Of a stretch of DNA of 64,000 nucleotides, positions 24,129 to 37,200 are shown in pieces. The notes below the pieces were generated by a model. It did not search any database. It was not told where the DNA came from and saw only the letters and a list, made by a program, of their open reading frames with translations. This DNA is from Sipunculus nudus (Eukaryota; Annelida; Sipuncula; Golfingiida; Sipunculidae): positions 69,961,618 to 70,025,617 of the forward strand of contig CM049317.1 in assembly GCA_026874595.1 (NCBI GenBank). Direction: 5' to 3'. Position 1 is the stretch's first letter. Each line of letters begins with the position of its first letter. The translations under genes were made by a program, and so were the position numbers.

Positions 24129-27100
24129 AGCGAACCTGTGAGCTTATGCCATGGTGCGGCGTCGTCCGTCGTGCGTTGTGTGTTGTGCGTCGTGTGTCGT
24201 CTGTACATAGCTATCTGAAAAACAACAGGATCTAGCATCACCAAATTTTTTGCAAACAATCAGTCATCCGAAAAACTATATCGGATTTTGTTTGTTTTTT
24301 TTCTAACTGCATTTTCTTAGATTTTTTGATGGGAAAGCTAAAAAAGTTTTAAAAATCTTCTTCTCCGAAACTGTCCAGCCAAATTGTCCAATATTTCCCA
24401 GAAATGATCCCTGGAACAATCTTTTTCAAGTTTGTTCGAATGGTTCCAGTTCTGAGCTTTTTGGCCGAGATACAGGAGGTTGAACTTTGTTAACTGTGCA
24501 AAAAAGCATATTAAAATTTAAATTTCAGAAACGGCTGTAGCTATCTTCACAAAATTTTATGCCAATGTTGGACACATAGGTCATATTTGAAATTGAAGTA
24601 TTGGTGGCGCCACCTGCATGGGCCTTTTTTGTACGGGGGTCATCAGTGCCTGAATCACACTGAGGGCTACAAAAATCTTCTTCTCTAAAACCATATGGCC
24701 AAAATGTTTAATATCGCATAGAAATGATCCTAGGATAGTGCTTTCTTGTTCAAATGGTCTCTGTTCAGTGACTTTTGGCTAAGTTATGGGAAGCTGAATT
24801 TAGTCATATGCCATAACAGCCCATTTTAGCTCAGTTGCTACAAAGATCTTCTTCTCAAAAACCACTGGGCCAAATTCTTAAATTTCACACATTAATTATC
24901 CTCAGATGTTGATAATTCAAGTTTGTTCAAATGATTTTGGTTCATTGCTTTTTGGCTGAGTTAAGGGAAGCTGAACTTAGCCAGTTTGCTGTATCGCCCT
25001 ATATGAGTTAAAATCCTGCGAATGTTTTTCTTATAATAATTGTCATTAATGGTTCCACATGAATGATTTTTGGCTAAATTATGGAGATTGAATTGAGTCA
25101 TTTTACCATATATGTTAGCTGTGTGATGCTGTTGCATCTAGCCTGGCACCAGTTTATCAGCATCTATTACATCATGCCACTAGACATTTAGATTTCAGGT
25201 TATCTTTGGTTAATATTGACAAGAAAGATTTTTTAAAAGTTTTTAAAAAATTTAGATTTATGATTTAAGTTGTTCATCATACCAGGAAATGTTACATTCA
25301 TGGATATTCAGCTCTCTGTGGCTATATAAAGACAAATGTACGTGGATTATAAATTATTGGTATCCCTTCTCAACTTAATTCAAGAATTTGCCATCAATGA
25401 GATATATCTGTATTTTAATTTTGCATTCAGTATGCATCCGTAATAATTTTACATATATTCCTGATTTCTTTTTTATAAAAAGTCAGCTGAAAAGCATTTT
25501 GTATTGGGAAAATAAATTTCAAAGTCATTTCAAGTAGGGACCACTTTGTGTACAGATGGCAGCACTTGGTTTACCATTGGCAGATTGCCAGTGCCTTGAT
25601 GTTGGCCATTAGCCAAGATGATGTCAGCTCTATAAATAGTTTTGGCACAGTGCCTGGATTGGAAGAAGTGCAGCCAGGTATAGGTCAAGAGTTTACTCAG
25701 TGCAGTAGCTGCATTCTATTTATAGCTTTGGCAGACTGCTCACTGCGTCATATTTGGCACCCAAAGTTCAGCCTGAATCTATTTACAGCTTTGGCAGACT
25801 GCCAACTGTGTCAGATTATGCAACAGGTCAAGAGTTCACTCAGTGCAGCCAGGTACATGTCAAAAGTTCACTCAGTCTAGCCAGGTGCAGGTCAAGAGTT
25901 CACTCATTGCAGTAGCTTAAGGCAGCAATTTGTCACAGGTCACTGGGGGGCAACTGCCTTACTCACCTAAGCCTTGTCAGCCCATTGCATCAAACTCTGG
26001 GGAAGTTTGACCTGTCTAAGCGTCTTTGATGGTATTCTCATTTACAAGACAGGTGGTGCCACGTACGTTGACTTTTGCACAATGTATGTGCCTGCTTATT
26101 TCTACAGAGGAATTTGATATATCAGCCTGAAATTGGGCATGTTTATACATATCGGTTAGCTTTATACTGTACAAGACTGGTGGCGCCACATACAATAATT
26201 TTTGCACAGTGTACGTCCCTGCTTATTTCACAGGAAGGGTTTGACATATCAGTCTGACATTGGGCATATTTATATATCTCTTTGTTGTATATAAGACTGG
26301 TGGTGCCAGCTACAATCATTGTATCCGCCAAAACAGAGTTTTGTGGATACTATGTTTTCAGTCGGACGCTGCCACCATCGCCGCATAGGTTTTCCGGAGA
26401 ACTCCTCCATAACCATTGGGCAGAATTTTTTTAAATTCGGAATTATGATCAGTCACATATGAACTGCCCTCATTTTTTAGTTGACCTCTGACCTTTCCTC
26501 TCTGCCAAGCGTCCATTTGTGCGTCAGTTTCCACACATAAACCCACATATCTCGGGAACCATTAGACCAATCAGGCTTAAAATTTTGCACAAATGTAGCC
26601 CTTTGATAGCTTTATAACATACACTAAAAATGGTGGCGCCACCTGCAACCATTTATGCACAGCGTCCATCTGTTCATCTGCCTTGGGATAAAATCACTCA
26701 TATCTCAGCAGTGGTTTGACTTATCCACCTGAAATTTTGCAGGTTTAGACATCCTGGACAGCTTTCTCGATTTTATGACAGGTGGCACCACCTACATTCA
26801 CGTTTACTCTGCAGACATCCAAGCTCATATCTCAGGAACCTTTTGACTGATTGGGCCAAAATTTTGCATGTGTATAGATCTTACATAGCTTTTCATCATA
26901 GGCAAAAGTGGTGGCGCCACCTGCAACAGCGTCCATCTGTTTATCTGCCTTGGGATAAAATCACCCATATCTCAGCAGTGGTTTGACTTTTCCACCCTAA
27001 ATTTTGCAGGTTTATACATCCTGGACAGCTCTCTTGATTTTATGACAGGTGGTGCCACCTGCATTCAGGTTTACTCTGCAGACATCCAAGCTCATATCTT

Positions 27101-27658
27101 GGGAACCGTTTGACCGATTGGGCCAAAATTTTGCATGTGTATAGATCTCACATAGCTCTTCATCATAGGTAAAACTGTTGGCGCCACCTGCAACCACATA
27201 TGCACAGCGTCCATTTGTTCATCTGCCTTGGGATAAAATCACTCATATCTCAGCAGTGGTTTGACTTATCCAACTGAAATTTTGCAGGTTTATATATTCT
27301 GGACAATTTCCTCGATTTTATGACAAGTGGCACCACCTACATTCACTTTTACACTGCAGACATCCATGCTAATATGCAACACACCTCACTCTATTCCCCT
27401 AGCCACTTAATCCATGCCTCACTTCACCCGTCCCACTCTGATTTCTGCAGAAACACATATTCGCTTTTCGACTACCCATATTCTAGTTTTAAAATGTTCT
27501 AGTCTGAAACTCGCAGGTCAGAAATGTCCATTTTGCTATAGTAATAATGACTAAGGTAGATATGCAGGACTAAAGAGGATCAATATTTAATTTTAAAAAT
27601 AAACCTCCATTCATACTCCCAAACTTTGCACAGGTTCGCATTAGGCCTGTAGGCCTTG
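24129..27658 (+). mobile_element. F2b Helitron-like element
   Basis: It starts after TTTTT with AGCGAACCTGTGAGCTTATG and ends GCACAGGTTCGC, ATT, AGGCCT-GT-AGGCCT, TG, before TT. The 5' GCGAACCTGTG and 3' CACAGGTTCGC are perfect 11-bp reverse complements. A complete F5 copy (26318-27486) is inserted near the 3' end; the host wording resumes as 'aaaatgttctag', matching 'caaaatgtttag' in F2a and F2c. Confidence 0.7.
26318..27486 (+). mobile_element. F5b Helitron-like element nested in F2b
   Basis: The 5' end ATTGTATCCGCCAAAAC, loop AGA, GTTTTGTGGATAC forms a bulged hairpin. The interior is a tandem array with GGTGGCGCCACC and 'ctcatatctcaggaacc'. The 3' end is degraded ('gatttctgcagaaacaca' where other copies read GGCGGATACA) but keeps the terminal 'tattctag' before TTTT. 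It is the same family as 53075-57278 and 43977-44465. Confidence 0.65.
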
Positions 27659-28178
27659 TTCTTATATTTTTCAGTCATTAATTTTCATATACATTTCTTC
27701 TCAAAACCAATTCATGAGATCATTTTAAATTGAATCCCATTACTACTGAATTGATCAATAATGTTTGGAAGGAATCTTGAAGAGTTCTCCAGTGCAGGTG
27801 ACAATGGAGCTGTCATGAGCTTCTGATTCAAGGACGTTATATAACATAACATTTTTAATTAAAAAGGATATGCAGAACTGAGGCAAACCCCCTTTGATAC
27901 AAATTTAAACCTCCTATTCTCAAAGCTGGTGCAACATGTGGCATCAGATGAGGGAATGTGGTGAGTTTTAACAAAAACTTATATTTTTACTCCCCTTTAC
28001 AGACAGTTCTAATTTGGTTTCATGGACAAATATTTTTGCTATATACTACCAGTTTCAGACAGACACTTTATTGAATCATAAAAGAGCACAGTTTCATATG
28101 AATAAGACTAAAACAACCTCTTCATATATGTGTAATAATGAGAAAATGCAGCTTTAATTTGGAAGATAGTTCATTTTT
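27659..28178. other. Unique spacer, nothing recognised
   Basis: Non-repetitive AT-rich sequence between F2b and F1-D. No open frame, domain or RNA gene that I can support. Confidence 0.5.
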
Positions 28179-31100
28179 AGCTCAGCTGACTACAAGTCAT
28201 CTGAGCTATAGTCATGGTCCTTTGTCTGTTATCCGTCCAGCTGGCAGGCCGTTAACAGGGTGCATTTTAAAACCATTGGACCTATGAATTCAAAATTTTG
28301 CAAACAGTTATGTCCCCAAAATCTTCTTCCATACCGAAAACTGGGTCACTAGGACTTCATTCCTTCAAGATATTAAAGAAAACCTAAATGTTCCATTAAA
28401 AAACCTGCTGTTACACTTCAAAACTGCCTAAAATAAAAAACACCATTCTGTTTTCAATCATATTTCATATACATATTCCTCTATATATTTCCTATATACA
28501 TTCAAGAAATTATGAGAGAATTGTGTAAATTTTTCAATTTATGTGCCGGAACATTATGCACTTTGTAAAAAATAAGGAAATATACTTACTTACTTAACAT
28601 GAGAATTGCTGAAGCTATAGACTTTTTTCAGGGATTTAACTTTATTTAATCAAAATTCAATCGTATAATGAAAATTAGTTCTGAATTTTGAAAATTATTA
28701 AAGTTATTAGTTAAAATATAAAATCAGTACCTTAGATTTTGCCCAAATGTGACAATGTAACGTTTTTTTTTTTTCCTATATCTGCTGTTGATTTAATTTT
28801 AATTTTCACAGCATATTTTCATAAGCATTTCATCTGTTAACAATAAAAAATTTTAATCCAGTTGATCAAAACTGTAGATTTTATTCAAGTTTTCAAGCAC
28901 CTTGTCATGTATTTTTTACATCAAGCCAGTGTTATGTAGTTTGCTAAAGCTCAGCTCCCCAGTTTCCTAGGCCAGCTCTCAGCTCCCAAAATTTGACATA
29001 CAGTTAGATGTCACCAAAATCCCCTACCATGCCAAGAATGTGGTTACTAGGACTTTATTCCTTCATGATATTAAAGAAAAACTTTTTACCATTAAAACAA
29101 TTTTCCTTTAAAAACCCATTGTTACACTTCAAGACTGCCTAATGTCAAAACCTCTGATCTGACTTTGATCATATAAAATTTACATATTTTTCTATACATT
29201 TGCTATGCACATGCCAGAAATGATGTCAGTATTACATAAATGTTTTAAGTTAAGGGCCCAAACATAATGCACTTTGTAAAAAATCAAGAAATATATTTAC
29301 TCCCTTAACATTTGAATGGCTGAAACTAGAGATTTTTTGTGATGGATATAACATTATTTAATCAAGATTAAATTGTATACCCAAAATTATATCTATAGTT
29401 CTGAATTTTTTAAATTTTATAAGTTATTAGCATAAATATAAAATCAGTACCTAAAATTTTGCCCAAATTTGACCAAGGCACGTTTGTTTCATGTAAGCAT
29501 TGTTGATATAATTTTCATATCATGCACACATAAGGATTTCAGCTTGTTAGTTTTGAAAGCTCAAGGAAGTTTGAAAAAAAAACTCTAGCTTTTATTAAAG
29601 TTTTTATGAGACCATGTCAGACCCAGGCTCTGCCTAGCCCCTCTTCAGTAACCTGTATGTTGACCTTGTTTACCCTCTGGCAAATTATGCACGCTTGAGA
29701 CGCTTGAGGTGGGGCATATGCTTGACAGCCATGCAGCTTATGGCTGGCCACAATTTATCCAGGTGTCCAACCCAACTCATTCAGTAGTTGTTTTGACCAA
29801 TAAATTTTTATTGGTTTTTAATAAAAAATTAAAGAAAAATTAATAGAAAAGGAATTTGATGGTTGATGAGTAACAGGAAATTACCTTGCAATTACTGATG
29901 TTGTAAGAATCTTGTATGGATGGATTTAAATGTATTCAAAATAACACCATGCAGTTACCTATGGTATTTTTCATTTCAATTTTAATAATAAAAAATATTT
30001 AAATTATATTATTCATTACTAATCATATGAAGGAAATTAATGATACCAAAAGATGCAGTTGATAATATTAATCAAGATTCTTACTGTGTCTAGTGTGTAG
30101 ATTGATGTAAAAGTAGTCCAAAGTGAATATTTTAGTTTTTATTTTTTTTTAATATAAATAAAAACCAAATACCAGGTACTTATGATCATTATTAAAATTT
30201 TTGAATCTTGTAAATTCTGGATTCTCAACATCTTTGTTTGGCTGAAACTGAATAATTACAAGACATTGTGCAAATACTTTGCAAATGTATTTGAATATGT
30301 ATATGAATATGTACTCTATAATTTCATGCATAAGTTAAATGCAAATACTTTCAAAATGTATTCTATAATTTTATTTTGATAATCATTTAATAGGGCCCCC
30401 CTTGACAAGTTGTGCCCTATAATGATCACTGTGTCAGTCTGTCCTTCAGTCTTTCCTTCTTTCCGTACTGCCGTCCTTCTGTCAGTGACACTTTCTTTTG
30501 CGTGCAATAATTAACTCAGCAACAACATACTTCAGCTTTCCCAAATTCACAGGGATGATTGGTACATATGAAGGCTCCAGAATTACAGACCTGTCAGAAT
30601 TTGAATATGGCCGCTTCAGCCCAATCACTGATTTTCTTTCGAATGTGATAACTCAGCAACAACATACTTCAGGTTTCCAAAATTCATAGGGATGATTGGT
30701 TCGTATGAGGGCTCCAGACCTGTTGAATTACAGACCTGTCGGAATTCCAATATCGCTGCCACAGCCCAATCACTGATTTTCTTTTGCTTGCAATAACAGC
30801 CCAACAGCTGATTTTCTTTAACGCGCGATTACTCAACAACAACATACTTCAGTTTTTCCATAATTTGCAGGGATGATAGGAACATACAAGGGCTCCAGAC
30901 CTATTTAATTATAGACCTGTTGGAATTCCAATATCAAACATGCTTGATCTTTATCATTTTCTCAGGGATCACCTATATGGACTCAATCTCTAATGAATTA
31001 CAGACCTGTCAGAATTCCAATATGTCTCCCAGAGCACAACTGGGGATTTTCTTTTAAGAGCGATACCTTAACAAGTAAATGATCGATCTTTCTGATTTAC

Positions 31101-32003
31101 ACAGAAGTGTTTGGTGCCTATGTGGACTCAATCTCTATTGAATTACAGACCTGTCTGAGTTCCAATATGGCCACCAGAGCACAATGGTTGATTTTCTTTT
31201 GCACCTGATATCTCAACAAGAACATGCTTGATCTTTCTCAAATTCACAGGGATCATTGGTGCCTATGAGTGTTTCTGACCTATTGATATACAGACTTGTT
31301 CAAAATCAAATATGGCCAACTGAGTACAATCGGTGATTTTCTAATGGCACACATTATTTCAGACATATCTTTTTAATATTATTTGAACCAGTAGAATTTT
31401 TTCCCTTGTGCCTATGGATAAAAACCTGTTTCTGTTTGTTATATTTTTCAACTTTAACCTAAACTTTTCACCCATATGTAAACCAGTCCAGCACTATCAA
31501 AAATGCTGGGCCCACTGAAGACCACTGTCCCACCACATCTAGTTTCAGTTATATTATTAAAACATTATTGTTGGCACAATATTTGTTATTAAATTTCAAT
31601 AAATAGTTATACTCTTATATTATATGTGATAGTGCTACTCTTGGGTAGGGATAACCTGTAATTATTAAATAACAGTTAACTTATTTGTAAAAAGCATGAT
31701 TAACATGTCTGATAATGGACAGTTTTTTTTTTTTCAAAGACTTGTACTGCAATGTAGATTAAGTTATACGGCTAAGTCAAAAACCTGTGTGACAATACCA
31801 CTCCATTTGTAAATAATATAAATGACATCAATCCTCTTGACTTCCCTGTCTCCAAAGATACTATCAAAATCTTACATAAGCTAAACACCAACAACTCATA
31901 ATACAGCTTACATTTATTACCACACGCAACCAACATGTGCCTCATTTCCAAACCATATTTTGTGATAATATATAACAGCTGACCGTGACCCATGGGTCCC
32001 TTG
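28179..32003 (+). mobile_element. F1-D Helitron-like element
   Basis: It starts AGCTCAGCTGACT, loop ACA, AGTCATCTGAGCT and ends CAGCTGACC, GTGACCCATGGGTC, CCTTG, TT. It has the same order of internal blocks as F1-C but is more diverged. It contains a complete F4 element at 30389-31542, inserted at the position where F1-F carries F3a. No coding sequence. Confidence 0.65.
30389..31542 (+). mobile_element. F4 Helitron-like element nested in F1-D
   Basis: Bounded by host words 'aatcattt' and 'tttcagttatattatt'. The 5' end AATAGGGC and GCCCTATAATG can pair (7-bp stem, ATAGGGC/GCCCTAT). The 3' end is 'ccacatctag' before TTT, like F3, F5 and F7. The interior has about six diverged units of 150-190 bp with 'caacaacatacttcag', 'acagggatgattggt' and 'ttacagacctgtc'. 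I could not find the inverted 5' copy near its 3' end as clearly as in F1, F2, F3 and F5. Confidence 0.55.
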
Positions 32004-33089
32004 TTATATGTTCATCATATGATGGGAGTATTATGGTATACCGTCCATCCATTAACTTTTAGTGTCACTGCAATAACTTACTGGGACTTTGATGTATTTC
32101 GCAAAACTCACCATAAGTACTAACCAACCGATTATCTCCCCAGAGTTTGATTATCTGCAACCTCCACACATATTTTATTAAGTTATGGATCATTTGGCTA
32201 CTTTGTGGTGTTGCCGTGATAACTTAAGAAAAATATAAAGGATTTTGATAAAACTCATCAGAGGTGTTTATCAATAAAATATCTCACCTAAGTTTGAATT
32301 CCAGCAAAATCCATGCATATTTAATGACGTCAGAGGTCACCACACTTTGGAGGCACCTTGGTGACATATAAAAAAATCTATGGATTTTCATGAAACTCAT
32401 TTACATATTTACCAATAGAGTTTCTCACCTGAATTACCATATCATCAAAATTCATGCATATTTAATGAGGTCAGGGGTCACCAGATAAACCTGCTAATTG
32501 CAGTGCTAATGTTTATTCATTGTGGCTGTTACATGAATTTGGTGAATGATGAAACTATTAATTTGGTGATTTACATCAATATTTGATGGAGAATATACTT
32601 TCCAAAATCTACAGAGTGCATGGCAGGACTTACTCGCAGATATGCCGTGTGTTGTTCGACGCATCTCCCATATGTCAGTCAAATTTCTAAATTACTCTTA
32701 ATAATGACTCTTCTTAATCTTGAAAGAATCATGGATTCACTTAAGCAATTTCATATAACTTTTATCATTTCTTAATCTTAGTTATGTTATTAATTTTAGC
32801 GATGGAAAAGTAAATAAAGACTAATAAATTAAAAGTGTATTCTACCTCCCTTGTGACTGGCCTATGAAACCTGTAACCATAACTTATATGTTATAAAATT
32901 GGTGGTGGCTTATGTCAGGGTCACATTGTAGTCTGTAATGTAAAATTTTTAATTGAAAAGGTAGTGTCCCATGAACAACTCCAAGAAATTACGAGTTCAT
33001 CATTTAGAGCAATGAATAATCAGTAATCAAACAGATGCAAAATAAACCTCTCTGATGTCCTTTGATCTGAAGCCTAATCCTCTCCACAG
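32004..33089. other. Unique AT-rich DNA, no gene seen
   Basis: Part of the largest unique island in the left half. The first 500 bp contains loosely repeated words ('aaaactcat', 'catgcatatttaatga') that suggest an old decayed element. No supported coding sequence. Confidence 0.45.
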
Positions 33090-33186
33090 TCCGGCAGGTT
33101 TATTACCTTGGGTTCCTTTTCCACAAAAATATCCAGTTTGACACAAATTTTGCCATTGCAGCTGAAACTTATAAACTGGAAAAAAA
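33090..33186 (+). CDS. Possible exon, unrecognised; strand uncertain
   Basis: Acceptor cctctccacag and donor GTAAGGG are both strong on the plus strand. Frame 1 (phase 0 in, phase 1 out) is open: SGRFITLGSFSTKISSL then TQILPLQLKLINWKK. Its phases fit the exon-like stretch at 23973-24058 before and 34062-34205 after. A second plus frame and a minus-strand frame are also open here, and minus-strand splice signals bound 33107-33175. The coding frame, and even the strand, are therefore not settled. Confidence 0.2.
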
Positions 33187-33322
33187 GTAAGGGGTCTAAT
33201 GTAGTATAAGTAGCATTTTGATAAAAAGAAAGCATGTACCAGTATTTCAATATGAAGGGGGATCTAACTTGGATAAATATACATTGATGTTTGTCCAAAG
33301 GCACTTCTTCCACGCCACATAT

Positions 33323-34040
33323 CTGCTTATTGATGGAAGCAAAAAATAAACAGAATCTAAATTATCTGATGTTATAATGTTTGGTAATTTGCAAATAGGC
33401 TGCCTGTTCATGTGGCATGTAGCATATGTGACTATAGCATATAAATAGGTATTTATGTTTTGTGCTAATGTATAATAATTCTTATATTTTTATTTATTGA
33501 TAGCACAAACAAAAGCCATCGGTGAGTCAAATTTAATATTTTGTCCATTATGATAGATATTTTGCTGGCAATTTTATTTGTAGCTAATATCATTACCTTA
33601 CTATATATATATATATAAGTCATGGATGGTTGGAAGGTTAAATCCAAAATTCATATTTTACAACACCTTTTTCTGTCTCCCATGATTTGTCAGATAGAAA
33701 ATACATTGTTCTATTGGCTGTATGAGTTTTTAACATGTCGATCTCCTGGTAATGCACAGACTTAATCATATAATGGGAACTCCTTTGAAGTCAAACCTAT
33801 GCTGGCCAATGTAATTGGTGCTAAATGTAAACTCATGATCTATTTAGCTCTTTGGAAGTTGACTTAGTGGTCAAATTAGTATAACAAATATTATGGAAAC
33901 AATTACAATTTATTTATTCAGTTCAGTATAAAGTCCCTCTGTGCTACAGTATTTGTTTTCCAATATTTTACTCTACTTACTGCATTAGTCTTTTAGTCTT
34001 GCCACAGTCTTTGTCAAAATTGAGTTAGATTTGTTCCGAA
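33323..34040. other. Unique AT-rich DNA, nothing supported
   Basis: No repeat from the families described here. An 18-nt stretch at about 33505-33522 has splice-like edges but is too short to call. Confidence 0.4.
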
Positions 34041-34205
34041 ATGAAACATGCCTTTTTATTAGACTTCTACAATGCAACAAATGACATCAAACAGATAGAA
34101 GTTACTATGGAGGAAAGTAACCTAACAGAGATACCTACAGAGTTCAAACAGTGCAGTCTGGATGGGTTCTACAACCTAGGCCAAAAAGAAAAATACCATA
34201 TGTAA
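34041..34205 (+). CDS. Small ORF or terminal exon, unrecognised
   Basis: A 54-codon frame from ATG (34041) to TAA (34203). It can instead be read as a terminal exon from the acceptor 'cctttttattag' (exon from 34062, phase 1) to the same stop. The C-terminal part reads NATNDIKQIEVTMEESNL, TEIPTEFKQCSLDGFYNL, GQKEKYHM. The translation is rich in Glu, Lys, Asn and Thr with one Cys, unlike AT-rich noise, and has the look of a receptor tail, but I recognise no motif. It lies in unique DNA just before F1-E. Confidence 0.3.
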   Translation: MKHAFLLDFYNATNDIKQIEVTMEESNLTEIPTEFKQCSLDGFYNLGQKEKYHM

Positions 34206-34269
34206 CAAATTTATGCACTTTCAAAATATGAAAGGGAAATTTTCAGGAGCAATATTATCCTGATTTTTT

Positions 34270-37200
34270 AGCTCAGCTGACTATAAGTCATCTGAGCTAT
34301 AGTCGTGGTCCATTGTCCGTCGTCCATCCGTCCGTCTCTCTAGCTGTCCCTCCGTCTGTCCGGCTAGATGTCCAACCATGAGACTGGCACATTTCGACAC
34401 CATTGGACCTACGAATCTGAAATTCAGCATACAGTTAGATGTACCCAAAATCTCCTACCATGCCGAAAATTGACTTCGTTCCTTTGAGATATTAAGGTAA
34501 AACCTTAATTTTTTATTAGAAATCTATTTTCACTTTTCAGGACTGCCTAATATCAAAACCACTCATCTGGTTTTCTTCATATTTACCATAAATATTCCTC
34601 TATATAGTTCCTATGTACATCCAAGATATTAAGTCAGTATTATATAATTTAAAAAAGTTATGGGCCCAAACATAATGGACTTTGTAAAAAAATCAGGAAG
34701 ATATATGGTCACTTAAGACCAAAAGTGTTAAAGGCAGGGACTTTTTTCCAGTAATACAACTTTAATTAATCAAAATTTAATTGTAAACCAAAAATTAGAT
34801 CAAAATTTGTTAAATTTTTTTAAATATTGGCAAAAATATAAAATTGGTACCTTAAATTTTGCCCAAATTTGGTCATGGCACGTTTTTTCCTGTAAGTACT
34901 GTGGATTTAATTTTCACACCATGTATACATAAGGATTTAATCTGTTAAAATCTGAAATTTGAAAATAAAAGCTGCAAAATTAGGCTAGTTATTGAATTTT
35001 TTTGGAGGCTCTTGTTGTATTGCCTTACATTGTCAAGCAGGCCACTTTGATGACTGTAGGTCATTCAGTGCACATCTCTATGCTCCCCAGGCTGTTGACA
35101 TAATTTTAGATGTCCCCAAAATCTCCTACCATACCGAAAATTGGGTCATTAGGACTTTGTTCCTTCGAGATATTAAGGAAAAAAAACTCTGTTTTCCATA
35201 AAAAAAGCCATTGTTACACTTCAAGGCTGCCTAATATCAAAACCACTGATCTGTTTTTGATCATATTTAGTATTCACATTCTTTTATACATATTCTATGA
35301 TCATACCAAAAATTAGGTCAGTATTGGGTATTATTTTGAAGTTTGGGCCAAAACATAATGCAATTTTTTAAAAATTCAGGAAATATATTTACTCACCTAA
35401 CATGAAAATTGGTGAACCTAGAGATTTTTTTTCAGGAATATAACTTTATTTAAGCAAGATTCAATTGTTTACCCAAAATAAGATCTGAATTTTGCAAATT
35501 TTTCAAGTTATTAGCATAAATAAAACATCAATACCTTAAATTTTGTCCAACTTTGGCACTGTTGATTTAATTTTCCCAGCATATATGCATAAGGATTTAA
35601 TCTTTTAAAATCTGAACTTTCAAAAGAAATTGATTGGAATGAATAGCTTTTATTCATGTTTTCATACACCATGTCAAGAGTTGTTTACATCTAGCCCACC
35701 TAGTAGTACAGCCTTCACTTGCATTATGTAACCCACCCCAGGCAGCTTACCTTGGCCCAGCTTGGCCACTACTAGCAGGCTTCCCCTCTGCCCTGCACTC
35801 ATTCCCCCCCCCCCCCCCAGCAGGTGCATAAACTAGATGAATGTTATAATTTTTCTGTATTTTATTTTATTCTTGGACATGCTACATTTTAGATTTTGTA
35901 TTGAACCACCAGGGTTACAATGATTAAAGTGTACATTTAATTGTGTCCACAAAATGGTGTATTGCTGTGAAAGTGTGAATGTTCTTGAGATAAGTAATTC
36001 CTTACTTCAGAAGAGTAAAAACTTCACCAGGTGTGAAATTGACTATTAATTCCAGTAATTAATTAAAACTGGGATAGTAATCAGCACAATGATATTGTTT
36101 GTCCCTCATTCAACCAACAGTGTGTATACTATATTCGAAAAGATGTTTTATTTTATCAAATTTACTTTTATTTTATTTTGGTGAATAAAATTAAGCATGT
36201 CCTGAAAACTCCAATGTGCAAAACTTTTTAACAGTGATTCAAGGAATATTATTGTAGATGCCATGTTGTGGCATTATTTTCTTTTAAAATCAGTTTAAAC
36301 ATTTATGATTTACAAATAATAAAATATATGTGTATGCATAATATGACCCAATGTTTTCTACTCTGTATATATAATGATTGCAACTTTTGCAACAATTCTA
36401 ATATTTTAACTTATATTTTCAGGTTTTTAAATTAAAAATTTATAAACCTGTAAATAAAAAAATGATTCAGATAAAAAATTCTTAATGGAAAAAGTGGATC
36501 TGCTTAAAAAAAATAGGATTATATATAAACTTAAATGCATTATTCTCTTGAAAGTGAAATTAAGGTATTAGTCCATTCTGTCCACTTGCCTGTCCATCTG
36601 TAAATTTTCGTATGCAACACAGTATCTCAAAACTTTTACTGTTTTTCTTCATGACAGTCTTATCAGAGTATTAGTTTGCAATCATATATTTAGAACTTTA
36701 CTATAACCAAGTAGGAGGGCCCCTTTCCTCTTAGCTTTTCATATTCTTATATAAATGAAAAACATTACAATAGAATATTTCTACATCCACCTTCATGCTG
36801 CCCTCACTTTTCCCTTCTCTGAACCCCATCCCAAAGTCAGCCTCAGTAAGCAAGGACAAGATGAATCAGATACTGTAGATTCAAAAATATTAGTTGGGAT
36901 TTTATTTTCGTGGTTTTCGTGGATCAAAATAATCCACGAATTCATGATTCCAACGATAAAAAAACACACGGTCAGAGGATACACGGTATCTTAACGGCAG
37001 CTGGTGGTCGTCTTTATATATATAATTGTTACCGCTGGCTGAATTTTCAATAAAGATACAAAAATTGTTTATTACTATTTTATCATGGTTTTTGAAACAT
37101 TTACTAAATGCACTGAATTGCTTTTCGTAAATTACTATAAAAATACGGGATTATTTCCCCTAATATCGTACAAACACGGCCCCCTGATATCTTTACAATA

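Noticed and set aside
33505-33522. 18-nt micro-exon with tag acceptor and GTGAGT donor
   Set aside because: Too short to support from sequence alone.
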